NCBI GenBank assembly: GCA_937930265.1
Contig: CALGLI010000099.1
Coordinates: 1 to 11,801 of the forward strand
Reading direction: 5' to 3'
Length of the DNA stretch: 11,801 bases
Source: an uncultured Veillonella sp.
Lineage (GTDB): Bacteria; Bacillota; Negativicutes; Veillonellales; Veillonellaceae
Below the pieces are notes generated by a model. The model made no database searches and had not been told where the DNA came from. It worked only from the letters and a program-made list of their open reading frames with translations. Below are positions 1-5,949 of this stretch, piece after piece; within the stretch, counting starts at the first letter, position 1, and each line of letters begins with the position of its first letter. Made by a program: the position numbers and the translations under genes.

Positions 1-1426
1 TAATTGATGCTAATACATTGGCATAATTACCATGTACATAGTGTAATAAGGCATCTTGGAATGCTGGTACATCATGAACAGCTAATCGTTTGAAATAGCC
101 ATTAATACCTGCATATAAACATACCACTTGTTCTTCTACTTTTAACGGAGAGTATTGTGGTTGTTTCAACATTTCTGTTAAGCGTTCACCGCGATCCAAT
201 TGTGCTTTTGTAGATGCATCTAAATCGGAACCGAACTGAGCGAAGGCCGCTAATTCACGATACTGTGCTAATTCTAAGCGCAATTTACCAGCGACTTGTT
301 TCATCGCTTTAATTTGCGCACTACCACCTACACGAGATACGGATAAACCTACGTCAACCGCTGGACGAACGCCAGAGTAGAACATATCTGTACCCAAGAA
401 AATTTGTCCATCAGTAATGGAAATTACGTTCGTTGGGATGTAGGCAGATACGTCACCTGCTTGCGTTTCGATGATTGGTAATGCGGTAATGGAACCGCCA
501 CCTAATTCATCAGATACTTTTGCAGAGCGCTCCAATAAACGAGAGTGTAAGTAGAACACGTCACCAGGGTATGCCTCACGTCCTGGAGGACGACGCAATA
601 ACAAACTCATCGCGCGGTATGCAGCGGCTTGTTTTGTTAAATCATCATATACGCAAAGTACATGTTTACCTTGGTACATGAAATGTTCGCCCATAGCTAC
701 CCCTGAATATGGTGCTAAGTACTGCATAGGAGCGCCTTCAGAAGCACCTGCAGAAACAACGATAGTATATTCCATCGCACCTGCTTCTTCTAATTTTTGT
801 ACCACACGAGCTACCGTAGATTCTTTTTGACCGATGGCTACATAGATACAAATCACGTCTTGTCCTTTTTGATTCAAGATCGTATCAATAGCTATGGCTG
901 TTTTACCAGTACCACGGTCACCGATAATCAACTCACGTTGACCACGACCAATTGGTGCCATCGCATCAATGGCTTTCAAACCAGTTTGCATTGGTTCAAA
1001 TACAGATTTACGGTCTGCAATACCAGGTGCTGGATATTCTACAGGACGATATGTTTCTGCCACGATTTCACCTTTACCATCGATAGGTTGACCAAGGGCA
1101 TTCACAACACGACCAATTAAGCCATCTCCTACAGGAACCTGCATGATGCGGCCTGTGCGGCGCACTTCATCACCTTCTTTAATCAAGAAGTCATTACCTA
1201 GGAGAACGGCGCCTACATTATCTTGTTCTAAGTTGAGTACCATGCCATATACGCCATGAGGTAACTCTAACAATTCGCCAGCCATGGCTTTTTCAAGACC
1301 GTAGATATGCGCAATACCGTCCCCTACTTCCAGAACAGTTCCTACATCATCTACGTTTAATTCAACATTATAGTCCTGAATCTGCTGTTTAATAATGGCA
1401 GTAATTTCTTCAGGCGTCATTTTCAT
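1..1426 (-). CDS. atpA: ATP synthase F1 subunit alpha, 3' end cut by window edge
   Basis: Alpha subunit of the F1 head, which pairs with beta in the catalytic hexamer and binds nucleotide at the non-catalytic sites. The frame is open from the start codon to the left edge, giving 475 codons of a family usually about 500-510 long, so only the C-terminal end is missing. I read the start as the ATG at 1426 (MKMTPEEI); a GGGGTGA ribosome site inside the end of atpH lies 10 nt upstream. A second ATG two codons on fits that spacing less well. Visible motifs are the Walker A loop GDRGTGKT at residues 169-176 and the segment VGLSVSRVGG with the arginine finger at R365. The start follows the atpH stop by 2 nt, so the two genes are surely co-transcribed. 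Assignment is essentially certain. The gene has no complete ORF only because its stop lies outside the window. Confidence 0.98.
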   Translation of the reverse strand, partial: MKMTPEEITAIIKQQIQDYNVELNVDDVGTVLEVGDGIAHIYGLEKAMAGELLELPHGVYGMVLNLEQDNVGAVLLGNDFLIKEGDEVRRTGRIMQVPVGDGLIGRVVNALGQPIDGKGEIVAETYRPVEYPAPGIADRKSVFEPMQTGLKAIDAMAPIGRGQRELIIGDRGTGKTAIAIDTILNQKGQDVICIYVAIGQKESTVARVVQKLEEAGAMEYTIVVSAGASEGAPMQYLAPYSGVAMGEHFMYQGKHVLCVYDDLTKQAAAYRAMSLLLRRPPGREAYPGDVFYLHSRLLERSAKVSDELGGGSITALPIIETQAGDVSAYIPTNVISITDGQIFLGTDMFYSGVRPAVDVGLSVSRVGGSAQIKAMKQVAGKLRLELAQYRELAAFAQFGSDLDASTKAQLDRGERLTEMLKQPQYSPLKVEEQVVCLYAGINGYFKRLAVHDVPAFQDALLHYVHGNYANVLASI

Positions 1427-1428
1427 AA

Positions 1429-1995
1429 TTAACCATTCACCCCAATCTTATTGGTACTTGCATTTAGCAATGATTTTTTCAATTCTTCCAATCGTCTAGC
1501 CATACTTCCATCAATCCGAGTATCTCCCACTTGAATGACCATGCCACCTAAGATGGATGGATCCACCTGTTCTTCGATGACACATTGTTTGCCAGTGATA
1601 TCTTGTAATTTTTGCAATACTTTTTCACGCATTGCTTCTGAAAGTGGTTCTATTACAGTCACTTTTGCTTCCAAAATACCACGGCTTTCACGGGAGCGTT
1701 TTACGTAAGCACGGGCTGTTTCCATGATGTATGGACTACGACGGCGGTCCACCATGACATAGAGAAAATTCATAATCAGTGGATGCACTTCGCTACCAAA
1801 AATTTGCTCTAAAATTTTCTTTTTCCCTGCCACTTCTAACATTGGATTGATTAAAATTTGGCGTAATTCCTCATGGGTGGAAAATAAATCTTGCACATAG
1901 GAAAGATCTGTATCAAATTGTGGTAACAAATCTGATTCCTGTCCTAATTCAAATATAGCGGAGCTATATGTTTCTGCAATTCTTTCTACACTCAT
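1429..1995 (-). CDS. atpH: ATP synthase F1 subunit delta (OSCP family)
   Basis: Peripheral-stalk subunit that joins the top of the F1 head to the b-subunit stalk. It has 188 residues, close to the usual 175-190. The N-terminal part (about 1-110) reads as the all-helical OSCP domain, starting VERIAETYSSAIFELG with the conserved N-terminal Y-A/S-x-A-L/I-F pattern. The C-terminal part carries the family signature around residues 150-175, with LGGMVIQVGDTRIDGS followed by a leucine-rich helix. The ATG at 1995 is preceded by AAGG about 10 nt upstream, inside the last codons of atpF. It lies 4 nt after atpF and 2 nt before atpA. Nothing unusual is seen in it. Confidence 0.97.
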   Translation of the reverse strand: MSVERIAETYSSAIFELGQESDLLPQFDTDLSYVQDLFSTHEELRQILINPMLEVAGKKKILEQIFGSEVHPLIMNFLYVMVDRRRSPYIMETARAYVKRSRESRGILEAKVTVIEPLSEAMREKVLQKLQDITGKQCVIEEQVDPSILGGMVIQVGDTRIDGSMARRLEELKKSLLNASTNKIGVNG

Positions 1996-1999
1996 CGTA

Positions 2000-2494
2000 T
2001 CACGACCTTATAGTTGTACTATCAAGTTTTGCAATGGTATCCTCTACAAGAGCTACATTATCAGCACTGGAAAAGTCTTTTCCAATTAGTTTGCCAGCTA
2101 CTTGTACAGACAAATTCACCACTTCTGCACGAATTTGTTGCATTGCTTTTTCCCGTTCCCGTTCAATTTCTTGACGGGCAATTTCTTTTTCTTTCACTAG
2201 TTGAGCTCGTAACTCTTTGATTTGTGCTTGTGATTCTGCTTCTGCTTGCTGTTTTGCGGTCTCGATAATTTCTTGTGCTTCTTTGCGAGCTTCTTGCAAT
2301 TGTGCTGTATATTCAGCTTTCAACACAGCTGCTTCTTCTCTGGCTTGTTCTGCACTGGTAAGATCGTTCTCAATGCGATGTTTCCGTTCTTCCATGGTTT
2401 GCAATAACGGTTTATAGGCATACTTTGCTAAAATCAACACTAGCACGATAAAGTTTAAAATCTGAAGTACGAGTGTGCCGTTTAAATCTACCAA
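2000..2494 (-). CDS. atpF: ATP synthase Fo subunit b, TTG start
   Basis: Membrane-anchored stalk subunit, a dimer in the complex, linking subunit a to delta on top of F1. It has 164 residues, the normal length. One N-terminal membrane helix spans roughly residues 7-25 (ILNFIVLVLILAKYAYKPL). A long charged, Ala/Glu/Gln/Arg-rich helix with coiled-coil character follows to about residue 140. The start is TTG at 2494: the strong AGGAGG at 2503-2508 lies 8 nt upstream of it. The ATG at 2499-2501 is out of frame and only 1 nt from AGGAGG. Reading from the TTG gives the canonical VDLNGTLVLQILNF N-terminus. The gene sits 29 nt after atpE and 4 nt before atpH. A weak start codon may help set b below c, but that is inference. 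Confidence 0.96.
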   Translation of the reverse strand: MVDLNGTLVLQILNFIVLVLILAKYAYKPLLQTMEERKHRIENDLTSAEQAREEAAVLKAEYTAQLQEARKEAQEIIETAKQQAEAESQAQIKELRAQLVKEKEIARQEIEREREKAMQQIRAEVVNLSVQVAGKLIGKDFSSADNVALVEDTIAKLDSTTIRS

Positions 2495-2498
2495 CGGT

Positions 2499-2508
2499 CA
2501 TACCTCCT
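2499..2508 (-). promoter_or_regulatory. atpF ribosome binding site with unused decoy ATG
   Basis: AGGAGG (2503-2508) is followed after 1 nt by an out-of-frame ATG (2499-2501), then after 8 nt in all by the in-frame TTG at 2494. The ATG is too close to the Shine-Dalgarno and would open only a 29-codon frame, so the site argues for TTG initiation. The same AGGAGGTATG arrangement precedes atpZ. Confidence 0.75.
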
Positions 2509-2523
2509 CTTAGCTAATGTCTA

Positions 2524-2796
2524 TTATTTAAGTAAGTCTACCAATGGATTTGCGAATACTAATACAATCGCAATAACAGCTGCGATAATAGGCACAGCTT
2601 CGATTAAGCCTACAGAAATTAACATATTTGTGAACAATTTACCAGATTGTTCTGGTTGACGAGTCATACCTTCTAAAGCTTTACCAGATACAAGACCATC
2701 ACCAATACCTGCGCCAATCGCAGCTAAACCAATTGCTAAACCAGCGCCAATGGCAGAACCAACCAATACATACGCTTTTGCTAATAATAATTCCAT
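2524..2796 (-). CDS. atpE: ATP synthase Fo subunit c (rotor ring)
   Basis: Small hairpin protein that forms the membrane rotor ring and carries the coupling ion. It has 90 residues with two membrane helices (about 8-34 and 56-84) joined by the polar loop GKALEGMTRQPEQSGK, which holds the conserved RQP at 46-48. Helix 1 has the Gly/Ala repeat expected for tight ring packing. The ion-binding carboxylate is E66 in GLIEAVPII. The residues after it (A67, V68, and I71 where sodium enzymes have Tyr) lack the Ser/Thr/Tyr ligands of sodium-type rings, which favours protons. However, D33 in GIGDG sits where sodium rings have Gln. The ATG at 2796 has a perfect AGGAGG 8 nt upstream. The gene lies between atpB (20 nt) and atpF (29 nt). 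Confidence 0.98.
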   Translation of the reverse strand: MELLLAKAYVLVGSAIGAGLAIGLAAIGAGIGDGLVSGKALEGMTRQPEQSGKLFTNMLISVGLIEAVPIIAAVIAIVLVFANPLVDLLK

Positions 2797-2816
2797 TATG
2801 ATTTCCTCCTAAAACA

Positions 2817-3488
2817 TTAATGTCCATCTCCGATTGTCATCCCCAAATAGGATGTAACGAGCATGGCAAAAATAAACGCTTGAATAATACCGATTGCTAG
2901 ACTAAAGGCTAACCACACGATAGGAAGTACATAGGGTACCAATGCATATAATAATTCTAGTAGAATTTCCCCCGCTAGTATGTTACCAAACAAACGGAAG
3001 GCTAATGTGACCGGCTTCGCAATTTCTTCCATCAAATTAATAATGATAAATAACTTAAATGGTTGCACAAAGTGCTTGAAATAGCCGATACCTTTCACTT
3101 TCAGACCTACAATCCATACAAGAATTGAACTGGAAATGGCCAATCCCAAAGTAGTGTTAATGTCATTTGTTGGCGATGCCAAGATATGCGGACTTGGAAT
3201 CAAGCCCAATTCATTACTCACCAAAATAAATAGAAAATACGTAAATAGGATGGAGCTTAAAAACTTCCATTGATTGCCTAGATTCGTTTTAAATTGTCCT
3301 GTCAATCCTTCTAGCACGCTTTCCATCACATTTTGAATCCCCTGTGGTACCATGGCCCGTGACCGTGTAGCTAATAGTGTGACCACAATAATGATTGCCA
3401 TCACTAACCACGTCATGTATAGCGTATCCATATTAAAGGATATGCCCATCCATTGAACAACATGATGATGCCCTGCATGTAACTCCAT
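2817..3488 (-). CDS. atpB: ATP synthase Fo subunit a
   Basis: Membrane stator subunit holding the ion half-channels against the c ring. I choose the ATG at 3488 (MELHAGHHHVVQW), giving 223 residues, because AAAGGGGG lies 7 nt upstream. A longer reading from GTG at 3506 adds six residues (MKGGGN) that merely translate the ribosome site. About five to six hydrophobic spans are visible. The essential arginine is R165 in AFRLFGNILAGE, matching R210 of E. coli. The Glu after the GNxxAG motif and the C-terminal segment QAFIFAMLVTSYLG are also typical. The N-terminus, expected outside the membrane, is His-rich (HAGHHH). The gene follows atpI by 14 nt and precedes atpE by 20 nt. Confidence 0.97.
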   Translation of the reverse strand: MELHAGHHHVVQWMGISFNMDTLYMTWLVMAIIIVVTLLATRSRAMVPQGIQNVMESVLEGLTGQFKTNLGNQWKFLSSILFTYFLFILVSNELGLIPSPHILASPTNDINTTLGLAISSSILVWIVGLKVKGIGYFKHFVQPFKLFIIINLMEEIAKPVTLAFRLFGNILAGEILLELLYALVPYVLPIVWLAFSLAIGIIQAFIFAMLVTSYLGMTIGDGH

Positions 3489-3502
3489 ATTCCCACCCCC
3501 TT

Positions 3503-3889
3503 TCACATAGATGATTCCCTATTACGTTGACGTACATACATACTATACTCAACATATTGCATAGGAACAAATACACAGATTCCGCCTAGTACACCTTTCA
3601 TGGAAATAGAAGGGATCTGCGTGCTTATGCCTACTAACAATACGATTAAGCTAAACCGACTCATAACACCAATCCAAACTCGACGTTTCACATCGTCTAA
3701 GGTGGCATCTTTCATCTTGTAGGTTTGAAAGGCTAAATACAAGAAATATACAACATATGTCATCATACCCCATAGCCAACCTGTGATATGCTGAGACCAG
3801 TCCAGTATCCATAACACGACTACACCTAGTATAGCCACTGACAGTATCCATCGGCAATGACTTTTGATATAGGTTATATATTCTTTCAT
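3503..3889 (-). CDS. atpI: ATP synthase subunit I-type membrane protein
   Basis: Small integral membrane protein of 128 residues with about four hydrophobic spans (roughly 14-31, 37-57, 73-90 and 98-114) and a short charged loop (KMKDATLDDVKRR) between the second and third. Its size, topology and place between atpZ and atpB match the AtpI family. That family is thought to help c-ring assembly and, with AtpZ, has been linked to magnesium handling in alkaliphilic Bacillus. These proteins diverge quickly, so the call leans on position as much as on sequence. The ATG at 3889 has AAGGAG 5 nt upstream and lies 9 nt after the atpZ stop. Confidence 0.8.
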   Translation of the reverse strand: MKEYITYIKSHCRWILSVAILGVVVLWILDWSQHITGWLWGMMTYVVYFLYLAFQTYKMKDATLDDVKRRVWIGVMSRFSLIVLLVGISTQIPSISMKGVLGGICVFVPMQYVEYSMYVRQRNRESSM

Positions 3890-3898
3890 AACATCTCC

Positions 3899-4102
3899 TT
3901 ACATACATTGACGTATGACACCGTAGAGGCCTAGAAATCCGCCGACGATACCACCTATGAGCAACCCCCATGGACTGGTGCCCACGTAGTGATCAAGAGC
4001 ATAACCAAGACCCATACAGATACCGATAGAACAAAGTATGGTAAATCCCGTAGTCGATGCTTTAGAGATAGCCATCCATAGATCCGATTTTTCTTTCCCC
4101 AT
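3899..4102 (-). CDS. atpZ: AtpZ-type small membrane protein, first gene of the atp operon
   Basis: Short protein with two membrane helices (about residues 15-35 and 44-62). They are joined by LDHYVGTSPWGLLIGG, the GTSPWG-type turn typical of the AtpZ (F0F1-ATPase gene 1) family. I choose the second Met (ATG at 4102, 67 residues) as start, because AGGAGG then lies 7 nt upstream. The ATG at 4108 would leave only 1 nt. The atpZ-atpI-atpB order matches that reported for Bacillus pseudofirmus, where AtpZ and AtpI were tied to divalent cation supply; the role here is by analogy. The upstream promoter makes this the lead gene of the operon. Confidence 0.8.
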   Translation of the reverse strand: MGKEKSDLWMAISKASTTGFTILCSIGICMGLGYALDHYVGTSPWGLLIGGIVGGFLGLYGVIRQCM

Positions 4103-4133
4103 AGACATACCTCCTACACCCCTAACATTGTAA

Positions 4134-4164
4134 ATTATACCATTCTTAGAGATAATTTTAACAA
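4134..4164 (-). promoter_or_regulatory. Promoter of the atp operon, extended -10
   Basis: Read on the minus strand, a perfect TATAAT (4134-4139) is preceded by TGG, making a TGn extended -10. The best -35 candidate is TTGTTA at 4159-4164, with a long 19-nt spacer. The -10 is about 25 nt before the first possible atpZ ATG. The sequence between the elements is AT-rich. Confidence 0.7.
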
Positions 4165-4208
4165 TATATATATTTTATACATATCAAAACTAATCGCTGT
4201 ATATCGCG

Positions 4209-4256
4209 AAAAATACCACGATTCTACCTATCTTAATGCGATTGAAAGTAGGTATT
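4209..4256 (-). terminator. Possible weak terminator after wecB
   Basis: About 30-75 nt after the wecB stop, minus-strand AATACC (from 4256) can pair with GGTATT (4217-4212), followed by a T5 run (4213-4209). Inside lies another 6-bp inverted pair, TACCTA at 4225-4230 with TAGGTA at 4249-4254, which competes with it. The stem is short and the loop long, so this is only a candidate. Nothing better is seen in the 184-nt gap, which otherwise holds the atp promoter. Confidence 0.3.
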
Positions 4257-4286
4257 AACAAGGTATGACTTTTACGCATACATCTA

Positions 4287-5435
4287 TTACTTTATACAAA
4301 AAGAAGATGGTTTTTCTTGTGTGTTATCAAACTCATGGCGCAACGCTTGCACAATTCGTTCCGATGCCAATCCATCTCCATATGGATTCACTGCATTAGA
4401 CATCTCTTTATAAGTATCTTCATTCGTAATCAACTCTTTGGCTGCTTTGTATACAGACATTTTATCTGTGCCCACCAATTTCACCGTTCCTGCTTGTACC
4501 GCTTCTGGCCGTTCTGTGGTATCACGAAGTACTAATACAGGTTTACCCAAAGATGGAGCTTCTTCTTGAATCCCACCAGAGTCGGTCATAATGAGGTAAG
4601 TACGAGCCATTAAGTTTGCAAATGGTTCATATTCCAATGGCTCAATCAAATGCACTCGATCCATGTGGCCTAGTACGTCTTGTACAATACTGCGTACTTT
4701 TGGATTGCGATGCATAGGGAAGATAACTTCTACATCTTCATGCTCACCAATGATATCACGAATGGCTTCGTACACATTGCGCATTGGGTCTCCCAAATTT
4801 TCACGGCGGTGCGTAGTGACCAAGATGACCTTTTGATGTTCGTAGTCGATGTTATTCAATAACTCTTCCTTGAACGTATAGTCTTCTTTCACCGTTGTCT
4901 GTAGCGCATCGATAACTGTATTTCCTGTTACATACAAGTGGTCTGGATGTATATTTTCTTTCAATAAGTTCGCTTCCGATGTCGTAGTCGGCGCAAAATG
5001 ATAGGTCCCAATGGCGCCAGTTAGCTTGCGGTTCATCTCCTCTGGGAAGGGAGAATAAATATTCCCCGTCCGAAGACCTGCCTCCACATGTCCTACAGGA
5101 ATGCCTTCATAGAATGCCGCTAAAGCTCCCACAAATGTCGTTGTCGTATCGCCATGAACAAGAACTACATCAGGTTTTGCTTCTTTCAATACCTCTTGCA
5201 AACCCAGTAAGGCACGGCAAGTCACGTCGTACAAAGTTTGCCCCTGGCTCATAATATTTAAATCATAATCAGGAGTGATAGAAAACAAATGCAACACCTG
5301 ATCTAACATCTCTCTATGCTGCGCCGTTACCGTTACAATGGACTCCATATCAGGCGCTGCTTCCAAAGCCTTAACAACTGGCGCCATCTTAATTGCCTCA
5401 GGACGTGTCCCAAATATGGTCATGACTTTTAACAT
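4287..5435 (-). CDS. wecB: UDP-N-acetylglucosamine 2-epimerase (non-hydrolysing)
   Basis: Cytoplasmic enzyme that interconverts UDP-GlcNAc and UDP-ManNAc to supply ManNAc-type residues for surface polysaccharide. It has 382 residues from ATG 5435 (MLKVMTIFGTRPEAIKMAPV), the typical length. GGAGG lies 4 nt upstream; a GTG four codons earlier lies in that ribosome site and is rejected. Visible motifs are the N-terminal GTRPEAIK loop, TAQHREMLDQ (about 37-46), the catalytic candidates D96 in VHGDTTTT, E118 in GHVEAGLR and E132 in PEEMNRK, H209 in THRRENLG, and the UDP-binding SGGIQEEAPSLGKPVLVLR. These match D95, E117, E131 and H213 of E. coli. The same gene (mnaA) also sits before atp genes in some other Firmicutes such as Listeria. 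It has its own promoter, about 97 nt upstream. Confidence 0.96.
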   Translation of the reverse strand: MLKVMTIFGTRPEAIKMAPVVKALEAAPDMESIVTVTAQHREMLDQVLHLFSITPDYDLNIMSQGQTLYDVTCRALLGLQEVLKEAKPDVVLVHGDTTTTFVGALAAFYEGIPVGHVEAGLRTGNIYSPFPEEMNRKLTGAIGTYHFAPTTTSEANLLKENIHPDHLYVTGNTVIDALQTTVKEDYTFKEELLNNIDYEHQKVILVTTHRRENLGDPMRNVYEAIRDIIGEHEDVEVIFPMHRNPKVRSIVQDVLGHMDRVHLIEPLEYEPFANLMARTYLIMTDSGGIQEEAPSLGKPVLVLRDTTERPEAVQAGTVKLVGTDKMSVYKAAKELITNEDTYKEMSNAVNPYGDGLASERIVQALRHEFDNTQEKPSSFCIK

Positions 5436-5531
5436 AGTACCTCCCACATATTTCGTTTACTTCCTTTACCATGAAAGCCGTCATATACAAACTTTCCTAA
5501 ATCACTTTATTAAGCTTTTTCAATTATCTCT

Positions 5532-5540
5532 ATTGTATCA
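5532..5540 (-). promoter_or_regulatory. Likely wecB promoter, extended -10
   Basis: Minus-strand TGATACAAT is a TGn extended -10 with five of six -10 matches. It lies 97 nt before the wecB ATG. No convincing -35 is found at 16-18 nt. A second AT-rich hexamer, GATAAT, lies just downstream. Confidence 0.45.
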
Positions 5541-5604
5541 CGTGCAAGCCTTCCATACTAGTAGAAACTACAAAGAAGTATCTCCAAACAAAATACCATG
5601 CACT

Positions 5605-5640
5605 CCTCCCCTACAAAGTGAACAAGTACTAGGCAAAACG
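5605..5640. repeat. 36-bp direct repeat, copy 1
   Basis: Runs from CCTCCCCTAC to GGCAAAACG and matches 34 of 36 bases with the copy at 5704-5739, exactly 99 bp away. The two differences are both A/G. It contains the near-palindrome CAAGTACTAG. It lies in the 514-bp gene-free stretch between wecB and wecA. Confidence 0.85.
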
Positions 5641-5703
5641 TCATAAGCATAAGCAACATGGCGTAATACACTTAATTCTACAAACACCAGAAAGCGTGGC
5701 CCC

Positions 5704-5739
5704 CCTCCCCTACAGAGTGAGCAAGTACTAGGCAAAACG
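5704..5739. repeat. 36-bp direct repeat, copy 2
   Basis: Second copy of the repeat at 5605-5640, with a C-rich run (CCCCCCTCCCC) just before and into it. Its end GGCAAAACGCC also resembles, in the opposite sense, GGCGTTTTGC at the base of the wecA terminator (5936-5945). The stretch between the copies (5641-5703) holds no gene that I can support. Confidence 0.85.
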
Positions 5740-5765
5740 CCCTCACCGCAGAAGTAGATTATCTA

Positions 5766-5909
5766 GGGCATATGGCATTTTATTGCTAGCATTAAGCAAA
5801 AATACAAAAAGACCGCGGTATGTTCCTGAACAAACATTATGAAATACCGTTTGTGAAGGAATATGCCGCGGTCTTAATTTATGAAGTTAGCAAAAAACGC
5901 CATATGCCC
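5766..5909. repeat. Outer inverted repeat of a nested palindrome
   Basis: The arm at 5766-5790 (GGGCATATGGC then ATTTTATTGCTAGC) is the near-perfect reverse complement of 5886-5909 (GTTAGC, A-run, CGCCATATGCCC). There are two substitutions and a one-base length difference over about 25 bases. It encloses the hairpin at 5809-5875 almost concentrically, with centres about 4-5 bp apart. The right arm is also the 3' half of the wecA terminator, so the two structures compete. No transposase or target-site duplication is seen. Confidence 0.8.
5809..5875. terminator. Long inner hairpin (27-nt arms, 13-nt loop), possible second terminator
   Basis: Arms 5809-5835 and 5849-5875 (AAGACCGCGG and CCGCGGTCTT at the base) match at 23 of 27 positions. 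On the minus strand the stem is followed by T5 (GGTCTTTTTG), so it could be a second wecA terminator or stop stray transcription toward wecB. On the plus strand the tail is only TTAATTT. However, there the four non-Watson-Crick positions become two G-U pairs and a tandem G-A, so the RNA folds better in that sense. Confidence 0.7.
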
Positions 5910-5943
5910 CTCAGAAAATCTTCTGAGGCACTCCTGGCGTTTT
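5892..5943 (-). terminator. Rho-independent terminator of wecA
   Basis: Starts 7 nt after the wecA stop. On the minus strand, AAAACGCCA (5943-5935) pairs with TGGCGTTTT (5902-5894). At the tip, CCTCAGAA pairs with TTCTGAGG across a GATT loop, with an internal loop between the two helices. The T run after GGCG is six long. Position, stem and T tract all fit a classic intrinsic terminator. Confidence 0.85.
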
Positions 5944-5949
5944 GCATAG

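Noticed and set aside
797..1120. Plus-strand 107-codon open frame
   Set aside because: It lies wholly antisense to atpA, whose frame carries the Walker A loop and full family sequence; composition is rich in Thr, Cys and His as in shadow frames.
5558..5599. 13-residue minus-strand micro-ORF (MVFCLEILLCSFY) with GGGGAGG 5 nt upstream
   Set aside because: The purine run is part of the direct repeat, the predicted wecB promoter lies downstream of it, and nothing supports translation.
5338..5646. Plus-strand 102-codon open frame across the wecB start and gap
   Set aside because: The first part is antisense to wecB, and the rest reads through the promoter and the direct repeat; no ribosome site or recognisable sequence.
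5605..5739. CRISPR-like repeat pair
   Set aside because: Only two copies, a 63-bp gap with no further units, no leader and no cas genes; this is not an array.
5766..5909. Insertion sequence bounded by inverted repeats
   Set aside because: About 144 bp with no transposase and no target-site duplication that I can see; at most a non-autonomous element, so listed as a repeat only.
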